Below the pieces are notes generated by a model, which worked only from the letters and a program-made list of their open reading frames with translations, had not been told where the DNA came from and did no database searches. From NCBI GenBank assembly GCA_041656175.1, contig JBBAEA010000043.1, positions 1 to 23,693 on the forward strand: a DNA stretch of 23,693 bases, in the 5' to 3' direction. The DNA is from JBBAEA01 sp041656175. GTDB lineage: Bacteria; Myxococcota_A; Bradymonadia; UBA4248. Below, one piece after another: positions 6,758 through 14,552 of the stretch. Every line of letters starts with the position of its first letter. Positions within the stretch are counted from its first letter, which is position 1. The position numbers and the translations under genes were made by a program.

Positions 6758-9700
6758 TTACTTCGCGCCCACACGTCGCCTGTTATACAAAGCGATGAAG
6801 AGGCCAAAGCCGAGTAGTAAGACAATAGGTTGCGGCGAGGACTTATGCGTCGCTGGCGCCATACTGCAGATTCCGCCGCGGACATCATTGCCGGGTTGCG
6901 ACCAAAAATCGCTCATCTTCGCTTCGAGAGTGTAGATTTCAGATTCAGCCGTTCGTTCGCCATCGTCACACAGTACAAAGGCAATGAGCTCATAAGCGCG
7001 TTCGTCTAACGCAATTTCGGCACAAGCCCACTGGTATCGAATTCCCTCGTCTTCGTCGCGCGAAATTTCGGTAAGTTCGCTGCTGCAGTGCATGATGTTT
7101 TGGCTGTCTTTAACGTGTAAGTAGCACGCGGCACTATCAAAATTGTCGATGAACTCTTTGCCGAGCTTAAGCTCTCCATACACGGCATACATCATCGCGG
7201 GGGCATTGGAATTCACTTCTGAACCAATCCAAGTAGGCTGGTAGTCTGAGAGATTAGCCGTGTTTTGAGATATGATGGTGAAGTTGATAACGTTGCTTGG
7301 TTCAGAGACGAGATTGTCAAGGCTAGCCACAGCTTGCGCTGCATAGAAGCCAGCAATAGCATTATTCACTTCACAACTCCAATTCCCATCATCGCCCGTT
7401 ATGACATGGCAAAGATCCTCCTCGTCTCTTCCGACGATGGAGTAGTTAACCGTAATGCTAGAACCAGCTCGGGCAGTACCACCAAAGACCAAGGGTAGGG
7501 TGATTATACTGCCATCCTCAGGGGATAGTATGATGGGTTGGTCGAGCACATCCGCGCTAACGATGATTCGCAGTTCATCACTTTCGGGGTGAACCGTCGA
7601 ATCATCACTGTAATACGCTTTAATGGTATGTTCGCCTTCAGTCAGTTCGCTAGATGCGCATGACCACCTATTATTAGCCTCAATTTTACTCTCGCATAAC
7701 ACATCACCATTCTCATCAATAACGCGTACGGATCCTGCGCTTTGCGGGGTATCGCTAATTGTACCCGAGAAAGTGGGCTGCGTTGAGACTGTGGCGCCAT
7801 CCTCGGGAAGCTCAATGACAGTCAAGATTTGAGAATCACTTTTTTCTTGTACGATAACCGTTACAACCGTTTGGCTATTAAACTCGCCGTCAGAAACAGT
7901 GAGGGTAAAAGTAATTTCTATATTTTCTTCGGGGGCGATAAAGCTTGGTGTAGCGCTATCTGCGTTCTCTAAAATGATACTTGAGTCACTGCTAGTCCAG
8001 GTATAGGTCAAGTCATCACCGTCGGGGTCGCTTGAAGCGCTACCGTCGAGCTGTACAAACGCTCCCCACTCAACAGTTTGGTCATTGCCAGCGTTAGCAA
8101 TGGGTGGGCGGTTCGCGATGTTAACCGTAACCGTCATCGTGTCACTGTGCGAAAACTCGCCGTCCGAAACTTCGAGGGTAAAAGTAATTTCTATATTTTC
8201 TTCGGGGGCGATAAAGCTCGGTGTAGCGCTATCTGCGTTCTCTAAAATGATACTTGAGTCACTGCTAGTCCAAGTATAGGTCAAGGTATCACCATCGGGG
8301 TCGCTTGAAGCGCTACCGTCGAGCTGTACGCTTGATCCTGCTAAAACGCTTTGATCTGCGCCAGCGTTAGCAACGGGTGGGCGGTTTGGGACGTTAACCG
8401 TAACCGTCATCGTGTCACTGTGCGAAAACTCGCCGTCCGAAACTTCGAGGGTGATGGTAATTGACGTAGCCGTAGACGGTGCGATAAAATTGGCGTTTAC
8501 AGAGTTAGCGTTGTTAATAATGATACTCGAGTCACTGCTAGTCCAAGTATAGGTCAAGGTATCACCATCGGGGTCGCTTGAAGCGCTACCGTCGAGCTGT
8601 ACGCTTGATCCTGCTAAAACGCTTTGATCTGCGCCAGCGTTAGCAACGGGTGGGCGGTTTGGTTGCAACACGCAGCTGCTGTCAATGCAAACGGTATCAT
8701 GACATTCGCTGTCATTGCTACAACTCTGTAAACAAGCAGCTTGCGAGCAAATATAGTTCCCACAAGATTCCGACACATTCTTGCAAGTCCCGTCGCGACA
8801 TAGCAGCTTAGACAATTCGTTCGGTTCCTCACCACAAAAGTTATCTCCGCAAACCGTGTCATCTGGCGCTTTGTCGTCAACACAGCCAGCCGTGGAATCA
8901 CAGCGAGAAACGAGACACGGATTATCTGGAGTTCCACAATCGCGCACTGTGGCTTCTAGGTAAGATTTACTGATGTCACACAACAAACAAGCGTCATCAT
9001 CCAGCAAAGCCCCGTTTTCTATGCACTTGTTATTGATAAAACAGTGATCCGCTGTAAAACAAGGCGCTTCACTATTGAGCATCACCTCAATGCGTCCATG
9101 GAAGTTTTCACCTGTGTTGGGGGCACCGATGGCTATATCTAACCACCCCTTCTTATCAAAATCTGCAATCGCGATGCTCGCAGCGTAGGAATCACCCAGT
9201 TGGAGGGGAACATCGGAGCTGTAGCTCCAGAATTTTTCTGGCAAGAAAACGTTGCGACCCTTAGTGCCCATAAAGAGGTAGGCTACGCCAGCACTTCTAG
9301 TCTGCGCATCCGTAGTTCGCTGCCCAATCGCACCAACAATTAAGTCTAAAACACCATCATGGTTGACATCGCGTAACACAAGGGTATGCCCAAAGTTCGC
9401 GTAGCTGTTACCACCAAACGCCGACCATATGGGCGAACTCGTGTCGAAAACACCACCAATATTGCGATAGACAAACACGCCACCCGCAACTTTAAATTTC
9501 TCGCCCAACTTAGGCTCCCCAACAACGATATCCAGTTCACCATCGCCATCGAGATCGCCAAAGGCAAGCTCAGAAAGACCACCGCCGGTATGACCAAAAA
9601 ACTTTTGACGCAAATTCGGCTGCATGCTCTCATTAAATTCGTATAGATAGGCAGCACCTTTCACAAGATCGCCAACATCGTTTTCTAACAAATCCGTAAT

Positions 9701-10522
9701 AGCCAAAATGGACTTACCACCAAGTTTTACTATTTGTAGGCTGTCGCCAAACATGCTTTGAGGACTCTCGCCTTTTAACACAACGGCGTCCGCAAGCGAT
9801 AGATCTTGGGATGGGCGAGAACAAATGTCTGAAAAAATAAGAACTTCAGCAGGCAAATCGTCGCTACCTAAAGGATCCAAGGGAAATCTTTGTACCGCTA
9901 AATCAGTCTTCCCGTCACCGTTCAAATCGCCCGCGGCTACGTGCATGCCAAAGCCCCAACTCGTGCTAGAGCTCGCAGTTAAGCCCCAACGCCGAAAAAC
10001 GGCTGTCTCTGTTGGCGCTTGCCCCTTAATCATTAAGTACACCGCTCCAGCATTGTTAGATTCCGTGGGCGCGCCCACCAATAACTCTTCGCCGTACTCC
10101 ACTTTGCCGCAAAAATTACCAACAACAAAATCATACCCGAAAGAATCTCCAGCTTGCAATAAAGAACTTGATTTATATACAAGAGGCTGCGTCGTCACAT
10201 CGCCAAGCCGATACGCATACACCGCTCCAGCGCCAACCGCTGGAGTCTCAGACACAAATAGGTAGTCGTCGTCGTTCGACCTTACCGCCTTGCCAACACC
10301 CAAGGTTCTGCCAAAGTAAGAGTCATCAATAGTCCCCATCTTCTCAGTGGGAAAATCCCAAGGCTGCCCGCCGTGATTATCCCCCAAATCGCGCCAATCC
10401 CTTGATGTCCCTTCAAGAGCCGCCTTATGTTCGACCGCGCCACTCGCCGCAAATTCCTCCGCACTGCAAGCAACCATCGCCAACGAAAAGGCCAATAAGC
10501 TCGCCAACTTCCAATATTTCAT
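6758..10522 (-). CDS. Giant FG-GAP / Cys-rich / PKD / Ig-like surface lipoprotein with C-terminal sorting tail
   Basis: About 1254 aa and predicted to be exported. The start at 10522 is preferred over the ATG two codons upstream because GAGG lies 7 nt before it but almost touches the upstream one. Numbering below counts from the upstream ATG. A lipobox LAMVAC puts the lipid Cys at 21. FG-GAP/integrin-alpha-like repeats with Ca-loop motifs occur at DLNGDGKTD (201), DLDGDGELD (325), DVNHDGVLD (387) and DFDKKGWLD (456). A Cys-rich segment spans ~490-617. Three ~92-aa PKD/REJ-like modules starting NRPPVANAG run ~623-896. Two bacterial Ig-like modules (~900-1090) follow, then an unassigned domain. 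The end is GGICSMAP plus a hydrophobic helix plus RRR, like MYXO-CTERM/JDVT-CTERM sorting signals. Probable role: surface display and adhesion. Confidence 0.85.
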   Translation of the reverse strand: MKYWKLASLLAFSLAMVACSAEEFAASGAVEHKAALEGTSRDWRDLGDNHGGQPWDFPTEKMGTIDDSYFGRTLGVGKAVRSNDDDYLFVSETPAVGAGAVYAYRLGDVTTQPLVYKSSSLLQAGDSFGYDFVVGNFCGKVEYGEELLVGAPTESNNAGAVYLMIKGQAPTETAVFRRWGLTASSSTSWGFGMHVAAGDLNGDGKTDLAVQRFPLDPLGSDDLPAEVLIFSDICSRPSQDLSLADAVVLKGESPQSMFGDSLQIVKLGGKSILAITDLLENDVGDLVKGAAYLYEFNESMQPNLRQKFFGHTGGGLSELAFGDLDGDGELDIVVGEPKLGEKFKVAGGVFVYRNIGGVFDTSSPIWSAFGGNSYANFGHTLVLRDVNHDGVLDLIVGAIGQRTTDAQTRSAGVAYLFMGTKGRNVFLPEKFWSYSSDVPLQLGDSYAASIAIADFDKKGWLDIAIGAPNTGENFHGRIEVMLNSEAPCFTADHCFINNKCIENGALLDDDACLLCDISKSYLEATVRDCGTPDNPCLVSRCDSTAGCVDDKAPDDTVCGDNFCGEEPNELSKLLCRDGTCKNVSESCGNYICSQAACLQSCSNDSECHDTVCIDSSCVLQPNRPPVANAGADQSVLAGSSVQLDGSASSDPDGDTLTYTWTSSDSSIIINNANSVNANFIAPSTATSITITLEVSDGEFSHSDTMTVTVNVPNRPPVANAGADQSVLAGSSVQLDGSASSDPDGDTLTYTWTSSDSSIILENADSATPSFIAPEENIEITFTLEVSDGEFSHSDTMTVTVNIANRPPIANAGNDQTVEWGAFVQLDGSASSDPDGDDLTYTWTSSDSSIILENADSATPSFIAPEENIEITFTLTVSDGEFNSQTVVTVIVQEKSDSQILTVIELPEDGATVSTQPTFSGTISDTPQSAGSVRVIDENGDVLCESKIEANNRWSCASSELTEGEHTIKAYYSDDSTVHPESDELRIIVSADVLDQPIILSPEDGSIITLPLVFGGTARAGSSITVNYSIVGRDEEDLCHVITGDDGNWSCEVNNAIAGFYAAQAVASLDNLVSEPSNVINFTIISQNTANLSDYQPTWIGSEVNSNAPAMMYAVYGELKLGKEFIDNFDSAACYLHVKDSQNIMHCSSELTEISRDEDEGIRYQWACAEIALDERAYELIAFVLCDDGERTAESEIYTLEAKMSDFWSQPGNDVRGGICSMAPATHKSSPQPIVLLLGFGLFIALYNRRRVGAK
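7840..8661 (-). repeat. Three tandem PKD modules, near-identical at DNA level
   Basis: Period about 276 bp. Modules start near 8661, 8385 and 8108 on the minus strand. Stretches of 60 bp or more are the same or nearly the same between neighbouring modules, including synonymous positions. Modules 1 and 2 share their 5' half; modules 2 and 3 share the FIAPEENIEITFTL half. This points to recent duplication or gene conversion. Confidence 0.85.
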
Positions 10523-10634
10523 AACCATACCTCAATTTATCTCAGGCTCGCCCCCGAAACACACACACGTAATAAATTCTAGCACAACACCTTATCATTT
10601 TAAAGAGCAGCGATAAATTATTGCTTGATTTATT

Positions 10635-10807
10635 GGGGCTACCGCCCCAAACCCCGTCTATGGGCTATCGCCCTTAGAACCCGTTTTTCTTAGCAAGTTT
10701 GCGCGTCTTCGTCGTCAGTGGTGTCGCTCAGCTCAGTCACGCCCCTAAGGTCGTTCCTTCGCTTCGCTCCTTGCTTCCTAGAATCCGCATCAAACTTGCT
10801 AAGAAAA
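10635..10807. repeat. REP-like double hairpin followed by a long cruciform
   Basis: GGGGctaccgCCCC (10635-10648) and GGGctatcgCCC (10662-10673) lie next to each other. A 17-bp perfect inverted repeat (10685-10701 with 10791-10807, core TCTTAGCAAGTTTG) then encloses 89 bp holding smaller hairpins. It lies upstream of the surface-protein gene start (10522). No gene is seen here. Confidence 0.75.
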
Positions 10808-10921
10808 GCCTCATTGTTCTTTGAAATTGAAATGCACCCCAAAACCCCGCTTTTTTTGTAGGGCGATTACCATTGCGAATAAAGCGAAGTTTTTGAAAAC
10901 CATAGGGTAGGGGTGGGGCAA

Positions 10922-11551
10922 AGCCGCCAAGTTCTTCCATCCTCGCCAGAGAACGCGCTAAGCGCGTTTTATAGAATTTTGGCGGCGCACAAGCATTGGC
11001 ACTGGATTTATTTTGAAAGCGCCCGCAACGCGTCAAAGCCACCAAGATCTTCCAACGCGTTAAGTTAGCCTGCGCATTACGCGCCAGAGCGATTTGCTTT
11101 TCGCAAACCATCCTCGCCAGAGAACGCGCTAAGCGCGTTTTATAGAATTTTGGCGGCGCACAAGCATCGGCATTGGATTTATTTTGAAAGCGCCTGCAAC
11201 GCGTCAAAGCTACCAAGATCTTCCAACGCGTTAAGTCCGCCTGCGCCTTACGCGCCAGAGAACGAGCTAAGCGCGTTTTATAGAATTTTGGCGGCGCACA
11301 AGCATTGGCACTGGATTTATTTTGAAAGCGCCAGCAACGCGTCAAAGCCACCAAGATCTTCCAACGCGTTAAGTCCGCCTGCGCATTACGCGCCAGAGAA
11401 CGAGCTAAGCGCGTTTAATAAATTTTGGCGGCGCACAAGCATTGGCACTGGATTTATTTTGAAAGCGCCCGCAACGCGATAAAGCCACCAAGATCTTCCA
11501 ACGCGTTAAGTCCGCCTGCGCCTTACGCGCCAGAGCGATTTGCTTTTCGCA
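10922..11551. repeat. 138-bp tandem repeat array, four units plus partial copies
   Basis: Units begin CCAGAGAACG at 10946, 11117, 11255 and 11393. Spacing is 171, 138 and 138 bp. The first unit carries a 33-bp extra segment starting CCAGAGCGATTTGC, which recurs after the last unit (11530-11551). A partial unit precedes the array at 10922. Each unit holds the hairpin AACGCGCT-A-AGCGCGTT (imperfect in units 3-4) and the palindrome AACGCGTT. Because 138 and 33 are multiples of three, a minus-strand frame stays open across it; this is judged to be a by-product. Confidence 0.92.
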
Positions 11552-11669
11552 TATTCCGTTTCCCCCCCACCACCATCTAGCGTCCCATAAGGTGTATTAT
11601 GTCAACTCATTGTAGTTCTTGCCCCATCACACGAAATTTGCGCTAATTCTATGGTTAAACTCGCTTTTT

Positions 11670-11760
11670 AATCAGCTTATTGCGGGCTTTCCGATCTGCT
11701 TTATGCGGCTTTTTAATCTGCTTATTGCAAGATTTTTGATCTACTTATTGCAGATATATC
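11670..11760. repeat. Iteron-like 22-23 bp direct repeats
   Basis: Four degenerate head-to-tail units start at 11670, 11693, 11715 and 11738, with consensus RATCWGCTTATTGC followed by G/A- and T-rich bases. The period is about two helical turns. AGATATATCT and CACATATATCTCC follow directly. The preceding 11552-11669 shows no gene and only a C-run near 11572. Spacing resembles iteron or multi-site protein-binding DNA, but no replication gene lies nearby. Confidence 0.65.
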
Positions 11761-11823
11761 TCACATATATCTCCTCCCCCTTCCCTACATAAAAATGGAA
11801 GTTCTCACTAAACGATCTTCTTT

Positions 11824-11984
11824 AGTGAATTTGGCTAAGAGGATTTGCAGCAAGTGAATTTGAAGCAAGTGAATTTGAAGTAAGTGAATTTGAAGCAAGT
11901 GAATTTGGCTAAAAGGATTTGAAGCAAGTGAATTTGGCTAAGAGGATTTGAAGCAAGTGAATTTGGCTAAAAGGATTTGAAACA
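11824..11984. repeat. 15/29-bp direct repeat array
   Basis: Seven units start AGTGAATTTG at 11824, 11853, 11868, 11883, 11898, 11927 and 11956. Their lengths are 29, 15, 15, 15, 29, 29 and 29 bp. The 15-mer equals the 29-mer minus an internal GCTAARAGGATTTG. Units are head-to-tail with no spacers, so this is not a CRISPR. 29 is not a multiple of three, so it is unlikely to be coding. Confidence 0.92.
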
Positions 11985-12028
11985 AATGAAACGCAGCTCT
12001 CCACCGCAAAACGAAAAACCAAAGAAGG

Positions 12029-12335
12029 CTTCCATTTTGAGCCTAGTTCTAGAAAAATAAGAAGAAAATGCGAAAAAATACGCTTTTCTTTGCCATTTTG
12101 AGCCTAGTTCTAGAAAAACAAGAAGAAAATAGGAAAACAAAAACACCTTTTCTTTGCCATTTTGAGCCTAGTTCTAGGAGGCAAGGAGTGCGGCAAGGGA
12201 ACGACCTATAGGTCGTGACCGCGCCAAACGACGCCGACGACGACGAAATAGGCCAAAATGGCAAAGAAAAAAGGGTCGTGACCGCGCCAAACGACGCCGA
12301 CGACGACGAAATAGGCCAAAATGGCAAAGAAAAAA
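12029..12335. repeat. ~63-bp repeat cluster with inverted TTTGCCATTTTG modules, downstream of prmC
   Basis: Three direct copies of a module containing CCATTTTGAGCCTAGTTCTAG end at about 12052, 12113 and 12175. Two 63-bp direct repeats starting GGTCGTGACCGCGCC (12211 and 12274) follow, each ending TAGGCCAAAATGGCAAAG, which is inverted relative to the first set. A perfect 16-bp palindrome ACGACCTATAGGTCGT sits at 12201-12216. The last unit runs up to the prmC stop. A further copy of the first module is at 18863-18904. Confidence 0.85.
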
Positions 12336-13217
12336 TCAGAGTTTCCTTAAGGCTACAATATAGCGGTCCAAGCCCGAGAAATCTTTACCTACACTAGAAC
12401 TCGCAAAACCAGCTTCCTTACATATTGCCTGCACCGCTTCAGCTTGCGTAGCACCAATTTCAAGAATAAGAGCGCCCGATTCGCGCAAGCAAGAATTTGC
12501 CTGCATAATCAAACGGCGATGGATCTCTAGACCGTCCTCTCCCCCATCGAGGGCTATTTGCGGTTCATGCTTTAGCTCGGGGGCAAGCAGTTTGAGCTCC
12601 TCCCACGTAATGTAAGGTGGATTCGATACGATGAGATCTGCCTTGAGTTCAATGCCTTCTAGTAAATCGGCGTGCAAAAACTGAACAGTATCAAGATTAA
12701 GGCTACTCGCGTTTTTGCGCGCAAGTTCTAGGGCTTTTTGCGAAATATCGCTAGCCCAGACTTCGATTTCGTTAGCCGCAAATTCACTGGCTATGGCCAG
12801 CGCGATTGCGCCCGATCCAGTGCAAACGTCTAGAACTACGGGACATTTTGTCTTTTGCGCGCGCAAGAATTTGATGGCAGCTTCAACGACACACTCTGTT
12901 TCAGGGCGAGGTATAAGTACATCAGGACTTACCGCAAGGGGGAGCGACCAAAACTCACGCTTATTGATGATGTAAGCCAAAGGACAGCGTTCCCTTGCTC
13001 GCCGGATAATCAGAGCTTTGTAGCGTTGGAGTTCCTCTGGGTATAAGGGCCGATCGTGTTGAATAAAGAGCTCAATGCGATCGAGATCGAGAGCGTGCGC
13101 AAGCAAAACCTGACTTTCTAGACTTGGGCTTTCGATATTTTGATCGCTAAAAAACTGTTTAGACCAAGCCAAAACGCTGCGCACAGTCCATGTTTTGGAT
13201 CTTGATGCATCGGACAT
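12336..13217 (-). CDS. prmC: Peptide chain release factor N5-glutamine methyltransferase PrmC
   Basis: PrmC (HemK) methylates the Gln of the GGQ motif in release factors RF1/RF2 using SAM, in the cytosol. The 293 aa match the family length. Visible motifs are IPRPETE (102-108), SAM motif I VLDVCTGSGAIALAIASE (128-145), and the catalytic IVSNPPYITWEE (196-207), whose NPPY binds the target glutamine. The N-terminal helical domain that recognises the release factor is present (~10-95). prfA, its frequent partner, is not adjacent. The ribosome site is weak (AGG about 8 nt upstream). Its 3' end abuts the 63-bp repeat cluster, and the 5' side (13218-13309) holds short AAACCTAG repeats. Confidence 0.95.
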   Translation of the reverse strand: MSDASRSKTWTVRSVLAWSKQFFSDQNIESPSLESQVLLAHALDLDRIELFIQHDRPLYPEELQRYKALIIRRARERCPLAYIINKREFWSLPLAVSPDVLIPRPETECVVEAAIKFLRAQKTKCPVVLDVCTGSGAIALAIASEFAANEIEVWASDISQKALELARKNASSLNLDTVQFLHADLLEGIELKADLIVSNPPYITWEELKLLAPELKHEPQIALDGGEDGLEIHRRLIMQANSCLRESGALILEIGATQAEAVQAICKEAGFASSSVGKDFSGLDRYIVALRKL

Positions 13218-13309
13218 TCAATAAACCTAGAAAAAATGGGTTTAGCAAACCTAGACTTTTTCACCCTAGGCTCGCCCGTCCCTATCTATAATGATGGCAT
13301 CGCTTTGAA

Positions 13310-14041
13310 CTAGACGATGAACTTCAAGAAATATGGAAACTGTATCTTCCACCACGGCCAGTCGTGGTTAACATCGTGACCCCAAAAATCACACCACGCG
13401 GGAATACCCTTAGCCGAAAAGATATGCGCTAGCGCACGCGTGTCTCGGATCATCTCCTCTTCCCACGCGCCCTGTCCCGTGCACGCGATGATAGAACTAT
13501 TTCGATACTTGTCGATGAACCAGGGATCATTACAGTTTGGCAAATACAACAGCGGAGAATTAAAATAAATATCATCGTTGACGTAGTCGCCCACAAAATA
13601 GCTCAGCTGGTAGCAGCCACTTAACGCGATGACGGCATTAAAAACATCGGGATGCTTTAGAAAGAAGTTCATAGCGTGGTAGGCGCCTAAACTGCATCCT
13701 GTGGCTAAAAAATCACCTCTTTGCGCATAATTTGCGGCATATGGAATAAGTTCACGAATAATATACGCATCGTAGGCATTGTGTCTGTGCGCGCGATCAG
13801 CGGGATGCATGCTCTTGTTTAACCACGACTCGTTGTCGGCCGAACCTGGTGTAAATAAGGTGATTCGCCCTTGATCTATCAAGTCATTAACGACACCAAC
13901 CATGCCAAAATCTTCAAATTCATGGAAGCTCCCACCCGAAGACGGGAACACAACGATGGGCTTACCACTATGCCCATAAACATTGACCTCCATATCTTTG
14001 TGAAGGGACGGACTATACCAACGATTATACTCTCTTTTCAT
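13310..14041 (-). CDS. COG4947-type esterase (alpha/beta hydrolase)
   Basis: A 243-aa predicted cytosolic serine esterase. The nucleophile elbow GCSLG (GxSxG) occurs in ATGCSLGAYHAMNFFLKHPD. The catalytic His is probably in HDVNHDWPWW near the C-terminus. An N-terminal VVFPSSGGSFHEFEDFGMV and the MHPADRAHRH stretch are typical of this esterase subfamily. The substrate is unknown. The start at 14041 (MKREYNRWYSP) fits homologues as remembered and has AGG 7 nt upstream. A GTG at 14071 with AGGAG 5 nt upstream is a credible alternative adding 10 residues. It precedes prmC on the same strand with a 92-bp gap. A 20-bp palindrome lies 55-74 bp upstream. Confidence 0.85.
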   Translation of the reverse strand: MKREYNRWYSPSLHKDMEVNVYGHSGKPIVVFPSSGGSFHEFEDFGMVGVVNDLIDQGRITLFTPGSADNESWLNKSMHPADRAHRHNAYDAYIIRELIPYAANYAQRGDFLATGCSLGAYHAMNFFLKHPDVFNAVIALSGCYQLSYFVGDYVNDDIYFNSPLLYLPNCNDPWFIDKYRNSSIIACTGQGAWEEEMIRDTRALAHIFSAKGIPAWCDFWGHDVNHDWPWWKIQFPYFLKFIV

Positions 14042-14095
14042 ACTCAGACCTACAAAAAAACAATCAGCCACCAAGGCTCCTAGTCTTAGTATGTG

Positions 14096-14115
14096 CTAGA
14101 CACAATATTGTCTAG
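14096..14115. promoter_or_regulatory. Operator-like palindrome upstream of the esterase
   Basis: CTAGACA-N6-TGTCTAG, a perfect 7-bp dyad with 6-bp centre CAATAT, lies 55 bp before the esterase ATG. Size and symmetry fit a dimeric repressor site (TetR/MarR size class). No regulator gene is in the window. Its centre resembles the AACAATATTGTT palindrome before the MATE gene. Confidence 0.4.
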
Positions 14116-14188
14116 TCTGCGTCGCCGAATATTTTGATACCGTCTTTCTCCGCCTTTATCGCATGATAGCCGTCTAGTTTTTATTTTT

Positions 14189-14293
14189 GTGGGGGAAGTC
14201 TCCCCCTACGTGTCAACCCCGCGCTGTGCGCGGGTTTGCCACTACCCCCTCCGCGGGGACACCCCGCGACGCCCCGTCCAGTTTTTGGCGAAA
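14189..14293 (+). repeat. Modular hairpin element, copy C
   Basis: Head hairpin GGGGGA-AGTC-TCCCCC, then TACGTGTCAA, second hairpin ACCCCGCGC/GCGCGGGTTT, then CACTACCCCC, third hairpin CGCGGGG-ACA-CCCCGCG, then the tail CCAGTTTTTGGCGAAA. Trailing bases to ~14340 include CGTAACGCCCCC, also found after copy D. The rest of the gap to 14552 is A/T-rich, holds TTTTGGCC/GGCC near 14466-14480, and shows no gene. Confidence 0.9.
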
Positions 14294-14552
14294 CAGGAAT
14301 TTGCGGCTGCCCTAGGCCAGCCCCTCGTAACGCCCCCACAACGGCTATTCAGAGCTTCCTTGCGAATCAAGAATATCTGGACGATATGAATTTAATAATG
14401 AATAAAAAAGCTCACTTTTCGTTTTACTTGAATTTTTTACCAAAATAAACTAAAACGACCTAGCTTTTGGCCTTTGGCCAGCGAGAGCGGTTGGTGCCGT
14501 GATCGAAAGAGGATTTTAGTCTCGAAAGCATTCATTGTGTGTAGGAGAAAGT

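Noticed and set aside
10737..11354. Minus-strand open frame of 205 codons across the 138-bp array
   Set aside because: Open only because repeat lengths are multiples of three. Composition is basic and low in normal protein character, no SD is evident, and unit differences are freely amino-acid changing.
11824..11984. CRISPR array
   Set aside because: Units are contiguous with no unique spacers and no cas genes are in the window.
12049..12397. Open frames in the 63-bp repeat cluster and a similar one at 18763-18978
   Set aside because: They read repeated modules (PFWPISSSSASFGAVTT, LLELGSKWQRK) and are products of the repeats.
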